Below are positions 10,375-21,313 of a DNA stretch of 64,000 nucleotides, in pieces. Source of the stretch: Rutpela maculata. Lineage: Eukaryota; Arthropoda; Insecta; Coleoptera; Cerambycidae. Location of the stretch: NCBI GenBank assembly GCA_936432065.2, contig OW386285.2, forward strand, positions 171,597,984 to 171,661,983, written 5' to 3'. Made by a program: the position numbers and the translations under genes. The notes under the pieces were generated by a model. That model searched no databases and was not told the origin of the DNA. It saw nothing but the letters and a program-made list of their open reading frames with translations. Within the stretch, counting starts at the first letter, position 1. Each line of letters opens with the position of its first letter.

Positions 10375-12198
10375 CACGTCGACATTACTCTGCATGTGCG
10401 TTCAGTCCGCATACACATACACATACACACACACAAAATATGTAACTAGGTGTGACAGGGAGGGGACGGATGAGGCACCGTGAACGTACAAGTCACTAAA
10501 GCAGGCTACTTAAATAAATATATAAACCCCCAGATAATACCAAAAATTACGATAACATATATAATAATGCAGGTTCTAGTATTAATAATAAAACCGACCA
10601 TTTTAAATAAATACGGAGGCATTATAGCATAAGTTGAAGCGAAGTGACATGGACACTTTCTATTTTTTTAAAATACCTTAATAATGCGTCGTGCAGGAAC
10701 AGTCTGTATACGACAGCGTGGAGAAAAATGTGTCAAAAAAATTCCGTGTGAGGTTAGGAATACAAAATAAGCAGTATATGAAGGTACCAGCAGGAGAGAT
10801 AGATATTTGTGGTAGTAAAGTAAAGTAATGGGCCACACCTAAAAATATATATATATATATAATGGGAAGATCCGCAGATAAAAACATGTTTTTGAAAAAC
10901 CAGGTGACCCGATTTACGTAAAATGAGGCATTGATAGCTAGGTAACAGGTAGGATGCAAAACAGACACGACGATTAGGTGTACGTATTGACCAAATCTGC
11001 CCGATACACGGAGACATTCAAAAGGTGGCATAACCCATTTACGTGTATAAATAATAAGTTGTTTTGAGAAAGAATTGAAAGCGACGTAATTTTGGAAAGG
11101 CCCAACACACGCCGTTAGGCTCGCGTTTTAAAAATATATAAATTCCCTGGGTAAATGTGTATGGCATCTGATAAAGATCAATTACATGGTCGAACAAAAC
11201 GATGTATTTTTGAGCAGAATGAAAGCAATGTAAATCGGGAAGATCCGCAGATAACAATATGTTTTGGAAAAACCAGGTGACTCGATTTACGTAAAATACG
11301 ACATTGATAAGCATACATACACTGGTATTCCCAAACTTAAAATAAAACGCGATACATTGTTAAAACTTTAAGTAATTTCCTGTCGGGCTTTCTAACGGCC
11401 GTAAGTCAGCAGTATTTTAAAAAGTGAAAGCGCTAATATGTACCAAATAAGTCTATACGAAACCGGTGGATGGCCAGAGTTTCCAAGTAATTAACGATCT
11501 GCCAGCGAAATATGTCACGCCGCTACGTAAACATGGGCCTTTCCACCGCAGCTTTCTAATTCCTGCGATGGTATAGACTAGTGCAATGAATTTGTTCCTC
11601 ATGGTTATTTTCTAATGTTAAACCAGTCATTTATTATTAAAGATTTTTATCTAGGTATGCAATATTATACCCTCACATAAAGAAAAGCAGTTATACCTAG
11701 GTTAAAAGAAATACACTGTTAAGCCGATATGACGTATATAACTGCCATGTAGAATTATTATACTTTCAAACGTAAACACTGGCGGGGTTTTCAAGTAATT
11801 AACGATCTGCCGGCGAGATATGTCCTGCAAATCAGCCACGACGGATTGTAAATCCAAATAATGAATGTATACGAATAGGTTCTCCTCTGTAAAAATATCT
11901 ACCATAAAATATTCACAATAAGAAACCCGCTGACTGGCGTGAAAGCGTTCTAAATTTCATTGTCGAAAAAGTTGGATTTCCCAGAAAAAAATATTCAGTT
12001 CATTGTCGAAAGCTAGTAAACATGTAGTGCATTATATACACATATTTGATAAAAAATAAATGTATGCATGGAAAAGACAGGGAATACCGAAACCCCCACC
12101 CAACGCTATAGTGCACGTACGAACCGCGGAATTCCCAGGTAAAAAAACTGGTTCGCACTTTCACTAACGCGGGGAGGTCGGTGAACCCGCGGTCATGT
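10375..12198. other. Non-coding stretch with two duplicated blocks
   Basis: No gene recognised. The block GGGAAGATCCGCAGATAA, followed by an A-rich stretch and CCAGGTGAC, is at 10864-10937 and again at 11237-11311. The block CAAGTAATTAACGATCTGCC is at about 11485-11520 and again at about 11791-11830. A (CA)n-rich piece lies at 10412-10436. The open frames on the minus strand across the duplications have no recognisable domain. Confidence 0.5.
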
Positions 12199-12209
12199 GA
12201 CAGGTAATT

Positions 12210-12576
12210 TTTTTTTTTTTAACTGTTTAACGTCGGCCTATTTCCGCTACAAGGGCCTATCACCGACGCCAGGAGACGAGCTACCCCCAACCTGGAAATT
12301 TTGCCGAACCTCTTCCCTTAAGAAGAGTAGGGATCTTTTAATAGACAAGGGACCTCCTGCTTTACATCCCCTCCGAAGGATGGTATATCCACTACGTAAT
12401 CCTCGTCTGAAATTACGTAACTTCCGAATATACACTGATATACAAGCCTCTAGAAGGTGGGACGAGAACGCTGTATTTCCCAAGATGGGAGCCCATCCAA
12501 GTACTAACCGCGCTCGACGTTGCTTCAACGGAATATCGACTGATATTCACATTGAAGTCGCCTCTACGCTCGCCCC
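12210..12576 (-). mobile_element. 5S-rRNA-derived SINE
   Basis: On the minus strand the 5' part (from 12576) contains GTTGAAGCAACGTCGAGC, then GCGGTTAGTACTTGGATGGG and a TGGGAAATAC segment. These match the internal promoter half (A box, intermediate element, C box) and part of the 3' half of animal 5S rRNA. The distance from the SINE 5' end to the matching block (about 47 nt) equals that in real 5S rRNA, so the head begins at the 5S start site. The 3' end is a run of 11 A residues. An 11-bp target duplication, GACAGGTAATT, flanks it (12199-12209 and 12577-12587). This fits LINE-mobilised SINEs with a 5S promoter (SINE3-like). Confidence 0.85.
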
Positions 12577-12587
12577 GACAGGTAATT

Positions 12588-13349
12588 ACAAGGCGATTAG
12601 CGAAACCCCCAGTATTTCTACTAACAGATATGGAAAAAAATTATATTACATTTTTTGTAGAGAATTTCATAAACTTTATTTTTTATAGGAGACATAATTT
12701 CGATATCTCTAATTAAAAGTTTAGCGAGACGTAAGCAAATAACTTAATCTGAGCACCATTTTTTCAAACGCAAGAAACAGAGTGGGGACTTTAAGTACGT
12801 TTAATAGTGGGCCTTAATGAACATCTCTGCCAAGTTTCAAAATTTTATTAGTTTTTTTTCCATCTAATTTTCCCTATTTGACTGGAATAATATAGGTATT
12901 TATAATTTTTTTTCTATTTTAGAATGTAAAACAGACAATTAAAACTATGTCAGTTCGTGGAGCTACTGGCAGTGGCAGTACAATTAGAGAAAATACGGTA
13001 AGGTTATATTTTAAGTTCCAAAATCTTAGACATTTTGCATTTGAATTCTGTGAAAACTGCTGTTTTTACCAATTTTCTTCTGTATATAATAAGGCTCTAT
13101 AAGAAAGATTTTATTGTTTATTATTTCATATTGAAATACCTGTTTCGGTAATGAGAAACTTCACCTTCAGTTATTTTTTTTGCCTAATTTTTAATTTAGT
13201 TTATACTTAGTGTTTCATTTTAAGTCTGCCCACTCTCATCGAAACTTTGTTATTTTGCTAGATGGAATTCAAATTTTGGTGTTTTGTAAGTCCACGAAGT
13301 TCAAATCATTTTAGAACCGTATTCTGCATGCCCTACTAGAATCAAATTT
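12588..13349. other. AT-rich non-coding stretch
   Basis: No gene or structured repeat seen. Confidence 0.3.
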
Positions 13350-14091
13350 TGAATTCGTATCTGCGTGGTTCTACCAGAAACGTCAGATTTCATTACCATA
13401 TTTCTTTATTTTTAAATTTGTAAAATTAATATGTTTTATATAGTCAAACAATAAAGTGATGATTGAAAAGTACTTCTGTGAAAATGACCCAAATTAAAAA
13501 TATTTTTCTGAAAAATATCGATTTTTATTTATAGAAAAGCCACGGAGCTGAGGTTCTTAGTCACGGAGTTGGAGCTCAACGAACAGCCTGATAAAAAGAC
13601 ATGTAGAACAAAACTCTTGGTAATAAAACAAAACAGAATATACAAAATAAAAAGTAACTAATTTTAATTCTTGGATGAGCGCTTAAAAACTTTTGGTATA
13701 GTACTTTTAGAGAGTAATTCAAAAATCTTTTCTGTTTTTTTATTTTTTGTATGTAACTGTGTCATTTTTTCCAGGACATATACGACTGTTATCATCGGTT
13801 AGGAAAAACAGCTGCACCTTTCTTTTAATCTCTGTATAGTTTTCTTTGCGAAAATTTGTTCCATTTTTTGAGCGAACGATCCGCGAAGAAGAAAAGATCT
13901 TTCATGAAATACTGATAGCGGTATTTCTTTATTAATTAAAAAAATGTTTTCTTAACCGCTTCTCAAATCACCGAAGTAACTCCTTGAAAATCCAGAATGA
14001 ATTTGTGTTAGGTAAAGAGAAACGAGGCCCTACAGCTTATAGTGGAGTCCGAACCACTTCTTGGGGATAATTTTATAATTAAAATTATTTC

Positions 14092-14171
14092 GCGATGAGC
14101 AGGGGTTGAACCTGCTTCGCTAGGTACGCCAGTATGCAAGCTAGATGCGCTAAACCACTGAGCTACCGTCC
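14092..14171 (-). repeat. tRNA-like SINE head (Ala-like)
   Basis: On the minus strand the sequence has TAGCTCAGTGGTTTAGCGC, a canonical A-box/D-arm, an anticodon-region TTGCATA, and GGTTCAACCCC, a B box. There are extra bases between the anticodon region and the T arm, so it would not fold as a working tRNA. It interrupts the decayed gene upstream of it on the same strand. Confidence 0.6.
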
Positions 14172-14179
14172 CCGCGGTA

Positions 14180-14882
14180 ATGTGCCCAGACACATTAGAG
14201 ATAAAATTTCTTTTACCAGATCTGGGTTTTTCTAATGAAAAGTTTTCTTTCAACTGTGAACAGAGTACTTCTCCAAATAAAAGTTTTTTTATAGCAGGAG
14301 TAACGGTCTATCCTTGCAGTAGTTCTTTTACTTTCTTTGTTGGACTATCCCGCAGTGCTTCTGATTGTCTTAAACACAGCTTTTTATATTTTTTCTTTAC
14401 TAGTTCTTACTTTTTTGAGTTTTTTTTTTTTCAATTCCGCCATTTTCATCCTGAGTTCCTTTCTGTTTTTACTTCTTCTTTTTGTATCCAGCAACTATTT
14501 TTCCTGAAAGCTGTGGAGTATTAACGTGATTCCGTTCGGGTTCCGAAGGAGGTGTGGAAGGAGGAGTTTGATCAGCTAATGCTCTTTCCAACGTTGTCGC
14601 TCGTTTTTTATTCTCATAAGATTTTTTACTCCAATTTCTCCATGTTTTTCCCATAGACCTTTTTTCACGTTCACTCATTTCATTTATACTTTTAATTTTC
14701 CCCTCTTCTTTTCTTTTCTTGTAACTTTCTCTCTCTTTTCTTTTTGTCTCTTCGTACTTTTCAGGGTCATTCCTTATGGTTTCTCTTAACCTCCGCATAG
14801 ATACTTTTTTCATTTCATTTCGTTTTTTAATTTTCTCTGATGTAATTTTTTCCCCACCATTTTTCATATTTGATTTCGCCAT
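14180..14882 (-). pseudogene. Decayed basic coiled-coil protein of a mobile-type gene family
   Basis: The intact part runs from ATG 14880-14882 to TAA at 14469: 137 residues, very rich in K, E and R, with MRRLRETIRNDPEKYEE followed by SIDEMS-like SINEMSEREKRSMGKTW. This N-terminus resembles a family I recall from many invertebrate genomes, multi-copy and probably transposon-linked. Homology continues past the stop in other phases (KKYKKLCLRQSEALRDSP, KVKELLQG, KLLFGEVLCSQLKENF), with frameshifts and a TAG, until a tRNA-like SINE near 14171. So the gene is broken. Function unknown; a DNA-binding or coiled-coil role is inferred from composition only. Confidence 0.5.
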
Positions 14883-15799
14883 TTCTACTCTAAAATATAT
14901 ATTACCTATGAAATTTAAGCAACAAAAAGCCTTGCAATGTCAAGAACTACATATGTTTAATTTAGATCTAACATTTAAATTAATAATAATATGAATAAAC
15001 TCAATTTTCTCAGCTCCATTACCATTGGATGGTAAGGGAACTGAGGTCCACGGAATGAGAATTTTTCACATTTATCGGCTATAAATATTCAAATTTTGAG
15101 GTTAGGAATCTGGCAGTTGGAGAATTATTACAGTTTATTAACAAGAATTGAAAACTTGTATATTATCAAATAACAATACAATATAACACAAAAATTAGAG
15201 GTACACGGAGTTGATAATTATTAATGGCATTCTTACCTTCACAACAATAAATCACTAAAATATCACAAACACATTAACTTACTCACTTTATATTTAAATG
15301 GCGGCTACACACTAATATTTGATTTGTCTCACCATTCCAAATATTAATGCTGTTGACATCTGTCGGATTTTTTTAGAAATAAATGAACTGTCCACGGAGC
15401 TGAGGTAACGGCACAGGGACAAAGCAATTTTCCAATATAAATAGTAGATGTGTGAAAAATTAAAACTAATATGATTTACATTAAATAAATTCTTAGTTCC
15501 TAATGTATATTATTTACTCAATTGATTATATTTTAGTATTTTTAAATATTTAATTCGTAGGTAAGCTGACGTACTATTATGTAGGGACATAGCACGGAAC
15601 TGAGATTTCATATCCTCTACCCAATATTTTTCACAATTTTATTTATATTTATTTTTTAATATTTGTAAATTAAATTAAACTAAATGCATTTGAAATAATT
15701 AGTATTTCATTTTTCCACTTTAACCTCAAATGATGAAAAAAATCAATAGGGACTTAAATCTGACGTTTCTGGTAGAATCACCCGTATTGCTAATTCATG

Positions 15800-17500
15800 C
15801 TTTGCAAAATAGTAGTTTATTTTCAATCGTAGTAGCCTCGGCCTTTTTTAAAAAAATTTCATTAGTGTCGATGAAGTTCTTCCAAATTCAATTTAATTTT
15901 ACTTTAATAACAACAACAAGTGTGTGGTTGAACTTGAAATTCGATAATGTGATATATTTGGATACTTGTCTTGTTTATTTTTATTATTAAAAATTATTAA
16001 GTACAGAAAACGCAGTAGCAGGCTTAAAATGTTTAAGTGTACATTTCAAATGTTATTATGTACATAGTGTGACCATGCATAGACTTACTATTACTATTAC
16101 CTAAGTAAAACCCAAATAAACAGATTAAACGCACTTAACAAAATCTGAAATACTAATACTAATACTGTCACTTTTGACCTTTATCTGTGGTGTTTTATTA
16201 GTAACGCAAAAAAAAAATTGAACGTTTATATTGTCCAGATAGGCTTAGAATGTCATGAAACGTCGAGATTTTAAGTTTGAGCAAAAAAATTTTGTCGGTC
16301 TGTCTGCCTGTAGCGCACGATTACTCTGGAAGCATTTAAGATATTCACTTGAAATTAATAATACCCAACCTTGATTCATTTTAGTTACCGATGGGCCAGC
16401 CTCTCTACTACCAATACTCAACTTTAACATTATTTTTACTGACATAAATGACATGACATCTTATTAAAAAAAAATTTCTACACCTATTTAATTATACGAC
16501 AATTATTAGCATTTTTTTGGTGAAAAATCGTGCCTATAATTCACTGTAGTGAATTATCGATTCATAATTCACTGCATCCGGCCAATCACAAATACAAATT
16601 CAAAAATCATTGTTTCGCTGATTCAATGATATTTTAAATCGGCCGCGATCAACTCTTGCTGCTCCGGCTGACAATTAACTCTCGTGACAGTGATAAGTGT
16701 ACCGCCATACCGCCATATTGTTTGTTTACGTTTTCGACTTATTACGAATAGGTACCGACGTTGATTAAAGAGTCTATGTGTAAGTGTAAGTCAAAAAATA
16801 CCTTCTTCGAAATTTCAATATACTTTTTTATAATCGTGTAAGCAAATTGGGAGGTCTTGAAATATTCACAAATACTGTTACCATCGAACTCAATGAAATC
16901 GCACTAAAATATTTTTTTTGCTAGTACCAGAAGAAAAATGCAAGCGATTTCAGAAGTGTACCATTTGTGCGATACTTTATCGCCTCGAAAACTATGCTCT
17001 CGGAAAAGTAATACCTACTTGTAATAAAAAAAAAATTAACCAGTCTTTCCGCAGATATTAAAATTAAGTTAATTTTTATTATGTTTACTAATTATTACTC
17101 TTTTTCCCAATAAAATCGCTTTTTCGTTTTAATTATTAAAAAAAGCAATTACAGAGAAAAACCTATAAACAAATAAATAACTTTTAATGAACCCATCACT
17201 GCAGTAGCAGTATATTTGGGAGAGGATAAAAAATATTTTTGTACAAATTGGTTATTACAGTTCAGCAGAATTAAAGAAAGGAATGGTGTAAACCCGAAAA
17301 ATATTGCAACATGTAATATTTTTGCGGCAGTAGTAATGGAAAATATCATCTAAAACATATTCAAAATTTACTAGGGTGAAGACGGTTAAGAAAGGTGCAA
17401 AATGGATAATTTTGTGATATCTTAAAAATAACAGTTTCATCATAAAATGTCAATATGCCTTTTACTTCCACATCCAGTGGAAGTATAACAACGACAAAAA
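15800..17500. other. AT-rich non-coding stretch
   Basis: No gene recognised. Near 16538-16559 lies a 22-base palindrome-like motif (ATAATTCAC, four bases, GTGAATTAT). The piece 16229-16350 is an inverted copy of the dispersed repeat also found at about 18300-18470 and 19540-19700. Confidence 0.4.
16229..16350 (-). repeat. Dispersed repeat, copy 1 (inverted)
   Basis: The segment from TAGGCTTAGAATGTCATGA through ATTACTCTGGAAG to TCACTTGAAAT is the reverse complement of segments near 18340-18470 and 19580-19700. All three include the motif TCCAGAGTAA and the tail TAAAATCTCGAC. No coding content. Confidence 0.6.
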
Positions 17501-18208
17501 TTAGTATTTAGTAAATACAAGAGAAGTCAAAGTCTCAAAAAATTTAACCATTATCACTCTCATTGTTAAAGGGGGGGGGGGGGAATAAAATTGTGAGTTA
17601 GTGTGTGTACAAGAACCAAAGGCTTCAAACATTTTTTTTGACTTCATCCACCCCCACCCCCACTACCGATGTGGTATATCGCTTTATGAGTTTTTGGGGT
17701 AGGCGATTTCAAATATTATATAATTAAAGTTCTATAAACAATTATTCCCACATAGTAGAGTGCAAATATAGTATCAAAATATTTTTCGTTTTGAGCGACT
17801 TGGATAGAACATCAGGATGTGGAAGTAGTGATTCCTTGGGCAGCGGTTTTAACATTTTAAAATGAAAACCGCAGCCCAAGGAATCACTACTTCCACATCC
17901 AGATTTCCTATCCAAGTCTCTCAAAACGAAAACACTATATTTGCACTCCACCATGTGGAAATAATTGTTTATGAAATTGTCTAAATGAAAACCAAAAAAC
18001 GATATGCCACATCGATAGTGGGGGTTAGGGTGGTGGTAGGAGGTGATACGCGGTTGGATGAAGTGGAAAATTTTTGGTTCCTGTACACACTAAATCACAA
18101 TTTTTTTCACCCCCTTTAATAATCGCGTGGGGGTGATAATGGGGGTAGTTAATGCCAAAATTTTTTCTAAGACTTTAACTTCTTTTATATAATAATAAAC
18201 TAAATACC
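17501..18208. repeat. Long fold-back (two about 350-bp inverted arms)
   Basis: The arms meet near 17858 at AACATTTTAAAATG. On either side, AAAACCGC, GCCCAAGGAATCACTACTTC and CACATCC are mirrored, then TTGCACTCC, the CACCCCC-rich tracts, and finally TATTTAGT. The two arms have drifted (G-runs of different length, indels). It would fold into a hairpin of roughly 700 nt if transcribed. No transposase is present; it is best described as a fold-back element or MITE of unknown class. Confidence 0.75.
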
Positions 18209-18480
18209 AAATTTTATGGACTCTTACTTGCTTAATTTACCTATTTACCCCCATTTATCCCAATTTACCACTCAACCCTTTAACGGAATAAGATCAAAAT
18301 ATAACCTAATTCCAGATCTCGTTAAAATACATATGTGTACCAATTTTCAAGTCAATATCTTAAACGGTTCCAGAGTAATCGTGCACCCAAAACGTCAGAG
18401 ACCGACGCGATAGAAATTATTTTTTGCTTCAACTTAAAATCTCGACATGTCATAATATTCTAAGCCTATTTAAATAAATG
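18209..18480 (+). repeat. Dispersed repeat, copy 2
   Basis: This follows the right arm of the fold-back directly and is repeated at 19440-19710. Shared phrases include TTTTATGGACTCTTAC, TATTTACCCCC, ACGGAATAAGAT, TCTCGTTAAAATACATA and ACGGTTCCAGAGTAA. Confidence 0.7.
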
Positions 18481-18606
18481 TTTTCAAAATTACTACACTT
18501 ATACTGGAAGTGGGAGCAATACGTAGAAAATGGCATTACAAAAATATGAACAATCATAATGTGCCGTGGACTACACGGTGGAAGTAATCTACTTCAAGCA
18601 CTTTCT

Positions 18607-19010
18607 TTGAGGAAACGCATCTATACTGCTCGAGGTGACCCACTGCGCATCCATTTTACCATACTCGAGGAAGCCTACTACGCATTCATACCACCCGAGA
18701 TAACCAACTTCGCATCCAAACTACTCGAGGTAACCCACTGCGCATCCATGTTACTCGAGGAAACCCAATGCGCATCCATACTACTTGAGGTAACCTACTG
18801 CGAATCTATTTTACTCGTGAAAACCCACTGCGCATCCATACTACTCAAGGTAACCCATTGTGCATCCATTTTATTCGAGGAAATCTACTGCGCATCCATA
18901 TTACTTGGAGTAACCTACTGCGCATCTATAGTACTCTAGGAAAGCCACCGCGCATCCATAGTACTCGAGGAAATCCACTGCGCATCTATATACTACTCGA
19001 GATAACCCAC
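18607..19010 (+). repeat. 30-bp minisatellite, about 13 units
   Basis: The unit is close to ACTACTCGAGGTAACCCACT then GCGCATCCAT, repeated about 13 times with roughly 10-25 percent divergence between units. Because 30 is divisible by three, one plus-strand frame (to 18939) reads as a degenerate ten-residue repeat near ILLEVTHCAS. No splice, start or homology evidence supports a real protein. The spacers are not unique, so it is not a CRISPR array. Confidence 0.9.
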
Positions 19011-19189
19011 TTATTAAAGAATAAAGAAAATAATAGAAACACCGAACAGATTGCATGGTATTTTAATTGAAAATCGTAAGGACGCGTTGCTATATCCTCA
19101 TCTATCCTTGAGACATTGGTATCAATTTAGCAACCTGTTTATAAACCTTAAAATTCCACATCCACGTTTTCTATCCAAGTCTCTCACAA

Positions 19190-19735
19190 AGAAGAAAAAA
19201 ATTGCACTCCACTATGTGAAAATTATTTATGAAACTTTAATAACATAATATTTGAAATCGCCTAGTCCAAAAACCTATAAAACGATATGTCACATCGGTA
19301 GTGGGGGGTGGTGGAAGGGGGTGGTAGAGGGGGCAAATGAAGTAAAAAATATGTTGAGGCTTTTCCACCCCCCTTTAATAGTGGGGTGGGGGTGGTAATG
19401 AGAGTAATTTTTTGAGCCCCTACCTTTTCTTGTATATACTAAATACCAATTTTATGGACTCTTACATGCTTGATTTATTTATTTACCCCCCCTTATCCCA
19501 ATTTACCTTTCAACGGAATAAGATGAAAATATAATCTAGTTCCAGTTCTCGTTAAAATACATACGTGTATCAAATTTCAAGTCAATATCTTTAACGGTTC
19601 CAGAGTAAACATGCGCACAAAAAAGTTACGGGCAAACAGAAATTTTTTTTGCTCAAATTTAAAATCTCGACGTCTCATGACATTCTAAGCCTATTTGAAC
19701 AATGACAGTTTTTTTAAATTTCACTGGATGTGAAA
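19190..19735 (+). repeat. Second copy of fold-back right arm plus dispersed repeat (copy 3)
   Basis: From TCTATCCAAGTCTCTCAC through the G-rich CACATCGGTAGTGGGGGG tract to ATTCTAAGCC, this matches 17900-18480. The block after the minisatellite therefore repeats the block before it, as if the minisatellite separates two copies of the same repeat. Confidence 0.7.
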
Positions 19736-19879
19736 GTAATAAAATTCACTTTATCACGTTGTGCGCATTTGTGATGCACATGGTACATGGAACTTTTACT
19801 TAATTTTCTTTGTTATGTATTATTTAATATTATATCAAAATGGTTTATTTTACTGGGAAAAAAATGTTTTATGTTACCA

Positions 19880-20386
19880 GCAGCTCATTGGGTTTTTATA
19901 TTTAATTGTTATGAAAATAAACATAATAAACACGCCACACACTAAACCGAACAGGAAGGTATGTGTTTGATTCAAAATTGTTTTTTATTTGCTAGGTATG
20001 CATTACATGTTTTTGTAAGAATCATTACCGTTTTTATGTTAAATTTAAAAATACAATGTAGCTGGCAATGATAAATATTTCACCATTTCGTCGTTTTTCT
20101 GAATGTTTCAGGAGGTGTTTGCATTTAAATATTATGTCTATATGAGAGCCGTCTCTGGCGCAGAGACAAATCTCCTTGTTTATCAAAAGCGACGATTTAC
20201 GCGACGCGAACCATACGAGTGCCTGCCATCAACCTAACTGATGTTTGTGCAACTGACAAGATCTTAGACCCCAATACCGGTGGCGCCGTACTGTATATCA
20301 GACCCTGCTTTGGCTACGATTTCAAGTACACGGTTGTGCCTCTTGGTAAACTTTTCACTCTTTTACTCAACGGAGTTACCAATTAG
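19880..20386 (+). pseudogene. Possible two-exon gene remnant
   Basis: A strong donor (GAAG then GTATGT, at 19958/19959) is followed 153 bp on by a good acceptor (TTTCTGAATGTTTCAG, exon from 20112). The downstream exon reads open as EVFAFKYYVYMRAV up to a TAA near 20235. An overlapping phase from 20189 to TAG 20384-20386 has TDVCATDKILDPNTGG and FGYDFKYTVVPLG. The second piece faintly resembles MBF2-type secreted insect proteins (a glycine-rich GGVGY core). A frameshift would join the two. This could also be chance. Confidence 0.25.
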
Positions 20387-20479
20387 ATGATCACCTCAAC
20401 TGATGCCCTTATGAGTACTCGCGGTCCTTTTTATAGTTACCATTTTAAGAGACAAAAATACGCGAAACTAAAGCATGAG

Positions 20480-20796
20480 CACAGTAGAGAAAAGACCAGT
20501 AGTCCGACTCAGCCAGAACAGTTGTATAAGATTTTCAGTGCGCATGTGATGCGCGTGGGCTTAAACTATTCGATGCGCAGTGGACGGCACGACGACAGTG
20601 GACGGCAGTGATGATATAGGGTGGGGCGGATGTTTATTTTTGTTTACGTTTACGTTTCTGAACAGTCGCCACTGTCAACGAAATGCGCGTGGGATACAAA
20701 CAGTAGATGCGCAGTGGATTAAAAAAAATAAAATCGAGTACAACAAATATCAAAGGGACCGCTGCGAGTGAAACTACTGGTCTTTTCTCTACCGTG
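20480..20796. mobile_element. 317-bp MITE with 7-bp duplication
   Basis: The ends are CACAGTAGAGAAAAGACCAG on the left and, in reverse complement, CACGGTAGAGAAAAGACCAG on the right, with the repeat extending through AGTAGT. GCATGAG flanks both sides (20473-20479 and 20797-20803). The interior has repeated GATGCGCAGTGGA motifs and no transposase. The duplication length (7, or 8 with one mismatch) does not settle the superfamily; P or hAT are possible. Confidence 0.75.
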
Positions 20797-20803
20797 GCAT
20801 GAG

Positions 20804-21308
20804 TGCGATGGACAAACGCGAAGTTCCTAAATGCGATGCAGTGTTTGTCACGTACGCATCTTCCCTTTAAATTACACCTTTACAAGAATTTCAACCCTAA
20901 CTATATTATGAATATGGTCTTCTATTGCTTACGTTTATGATTTGTTTATTTATTTGACACATTCTTGTTGGAATACTTTCTCGCTTGAGACACAACTTTA
21001 ACGTCGATGTGGTTATAGTAATATACTGTACCTATGAAATATTATTTCCCTAAATATTGAACTGAATATTTACGTATTTATTAGAACAAAAGCATTTCAA
21101 GTAAAATTATGTATGTACTTTTTAACTATTATATAATTTTGTATAGAATTATTTAAAGTACAGAAATAAGTAAATTCATATTAATAATTTAGGAAATTCT
21201 TTTAAAAATAACTTACCTAGGTACGAAGTATTTCAATACATTTAAATATAACCGCACATACCGTCGATGCTAGCAGGATGAACTGCTCCTAGTATAAGTT
21301 GATGGCTT
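20804..21308. other. Non-coding stretch; possible flank of the interrupted SWIM gene
   Basis: No independent gene. If the BEL/Pao element at 21314-28085 is removed, this DNA joins the minus-strand SWIM-gene exons that lie beyond 28090, so it may hold intron or later exon sequence of that gene. No SWIM-family protein sequence is recognisable here. Confidence 0.3.
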
Positions 21309-21313
21309 CAATA

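Larger units (their letters stand above)
13370..15776. repeat. Possible 2.4-kb element with inverted ends
   Basis: TTCTACCAGAAACGTCAGAT at about 13372-13391 is repeated in reverse complement at about 15756-15775 (ATCTGACGTTTCTGGTAGAA). Between them lie a decayed minus-strand gene (14180-14882), a tRNA-like SINE head, and several copies of CACGGAGCTGAGGT and its variants (13541, 13562, 15393, 15593). The shared ends and the internal gene suggest one old transposable unit, but no target duplication is evident. Confidence 0.35.

Noticed and set aside
10678..11314. Three overlapping minus-strand frames as secreted proteins
   Set aside because: They are similar to one another because they cover duplicated non-coding blocks; no start or domain evidence.
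12197..12688. Open frame of 163 residues as a gene
   Set aside because: It runs across the 5S-derived SINE and both of its target duplications; the protein has no recognisable domain.
14092..14171. Functional tRNA-Ala gene
   Set aside because: Extra bases between the anticodon region and the T arm, and it sits inside a decayed gene.
14180..14524. Plus-strand frame of 114 residues
   Set aside because: It lies opposite a decayed minus-strand gene with better protein resemblance.
15730..15990. Plus-strand frame of 86 residues
   Set aside because: Low-complexity AT-rich translation; overlaps one of the inverted ends of a possible transposon.
18607..19010. Regular 30-bp repeats as a CRISPR array
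   Set aside because: Units are contiguous without unique spacers and the DNA is eukaryotic; it is a minisatellite.
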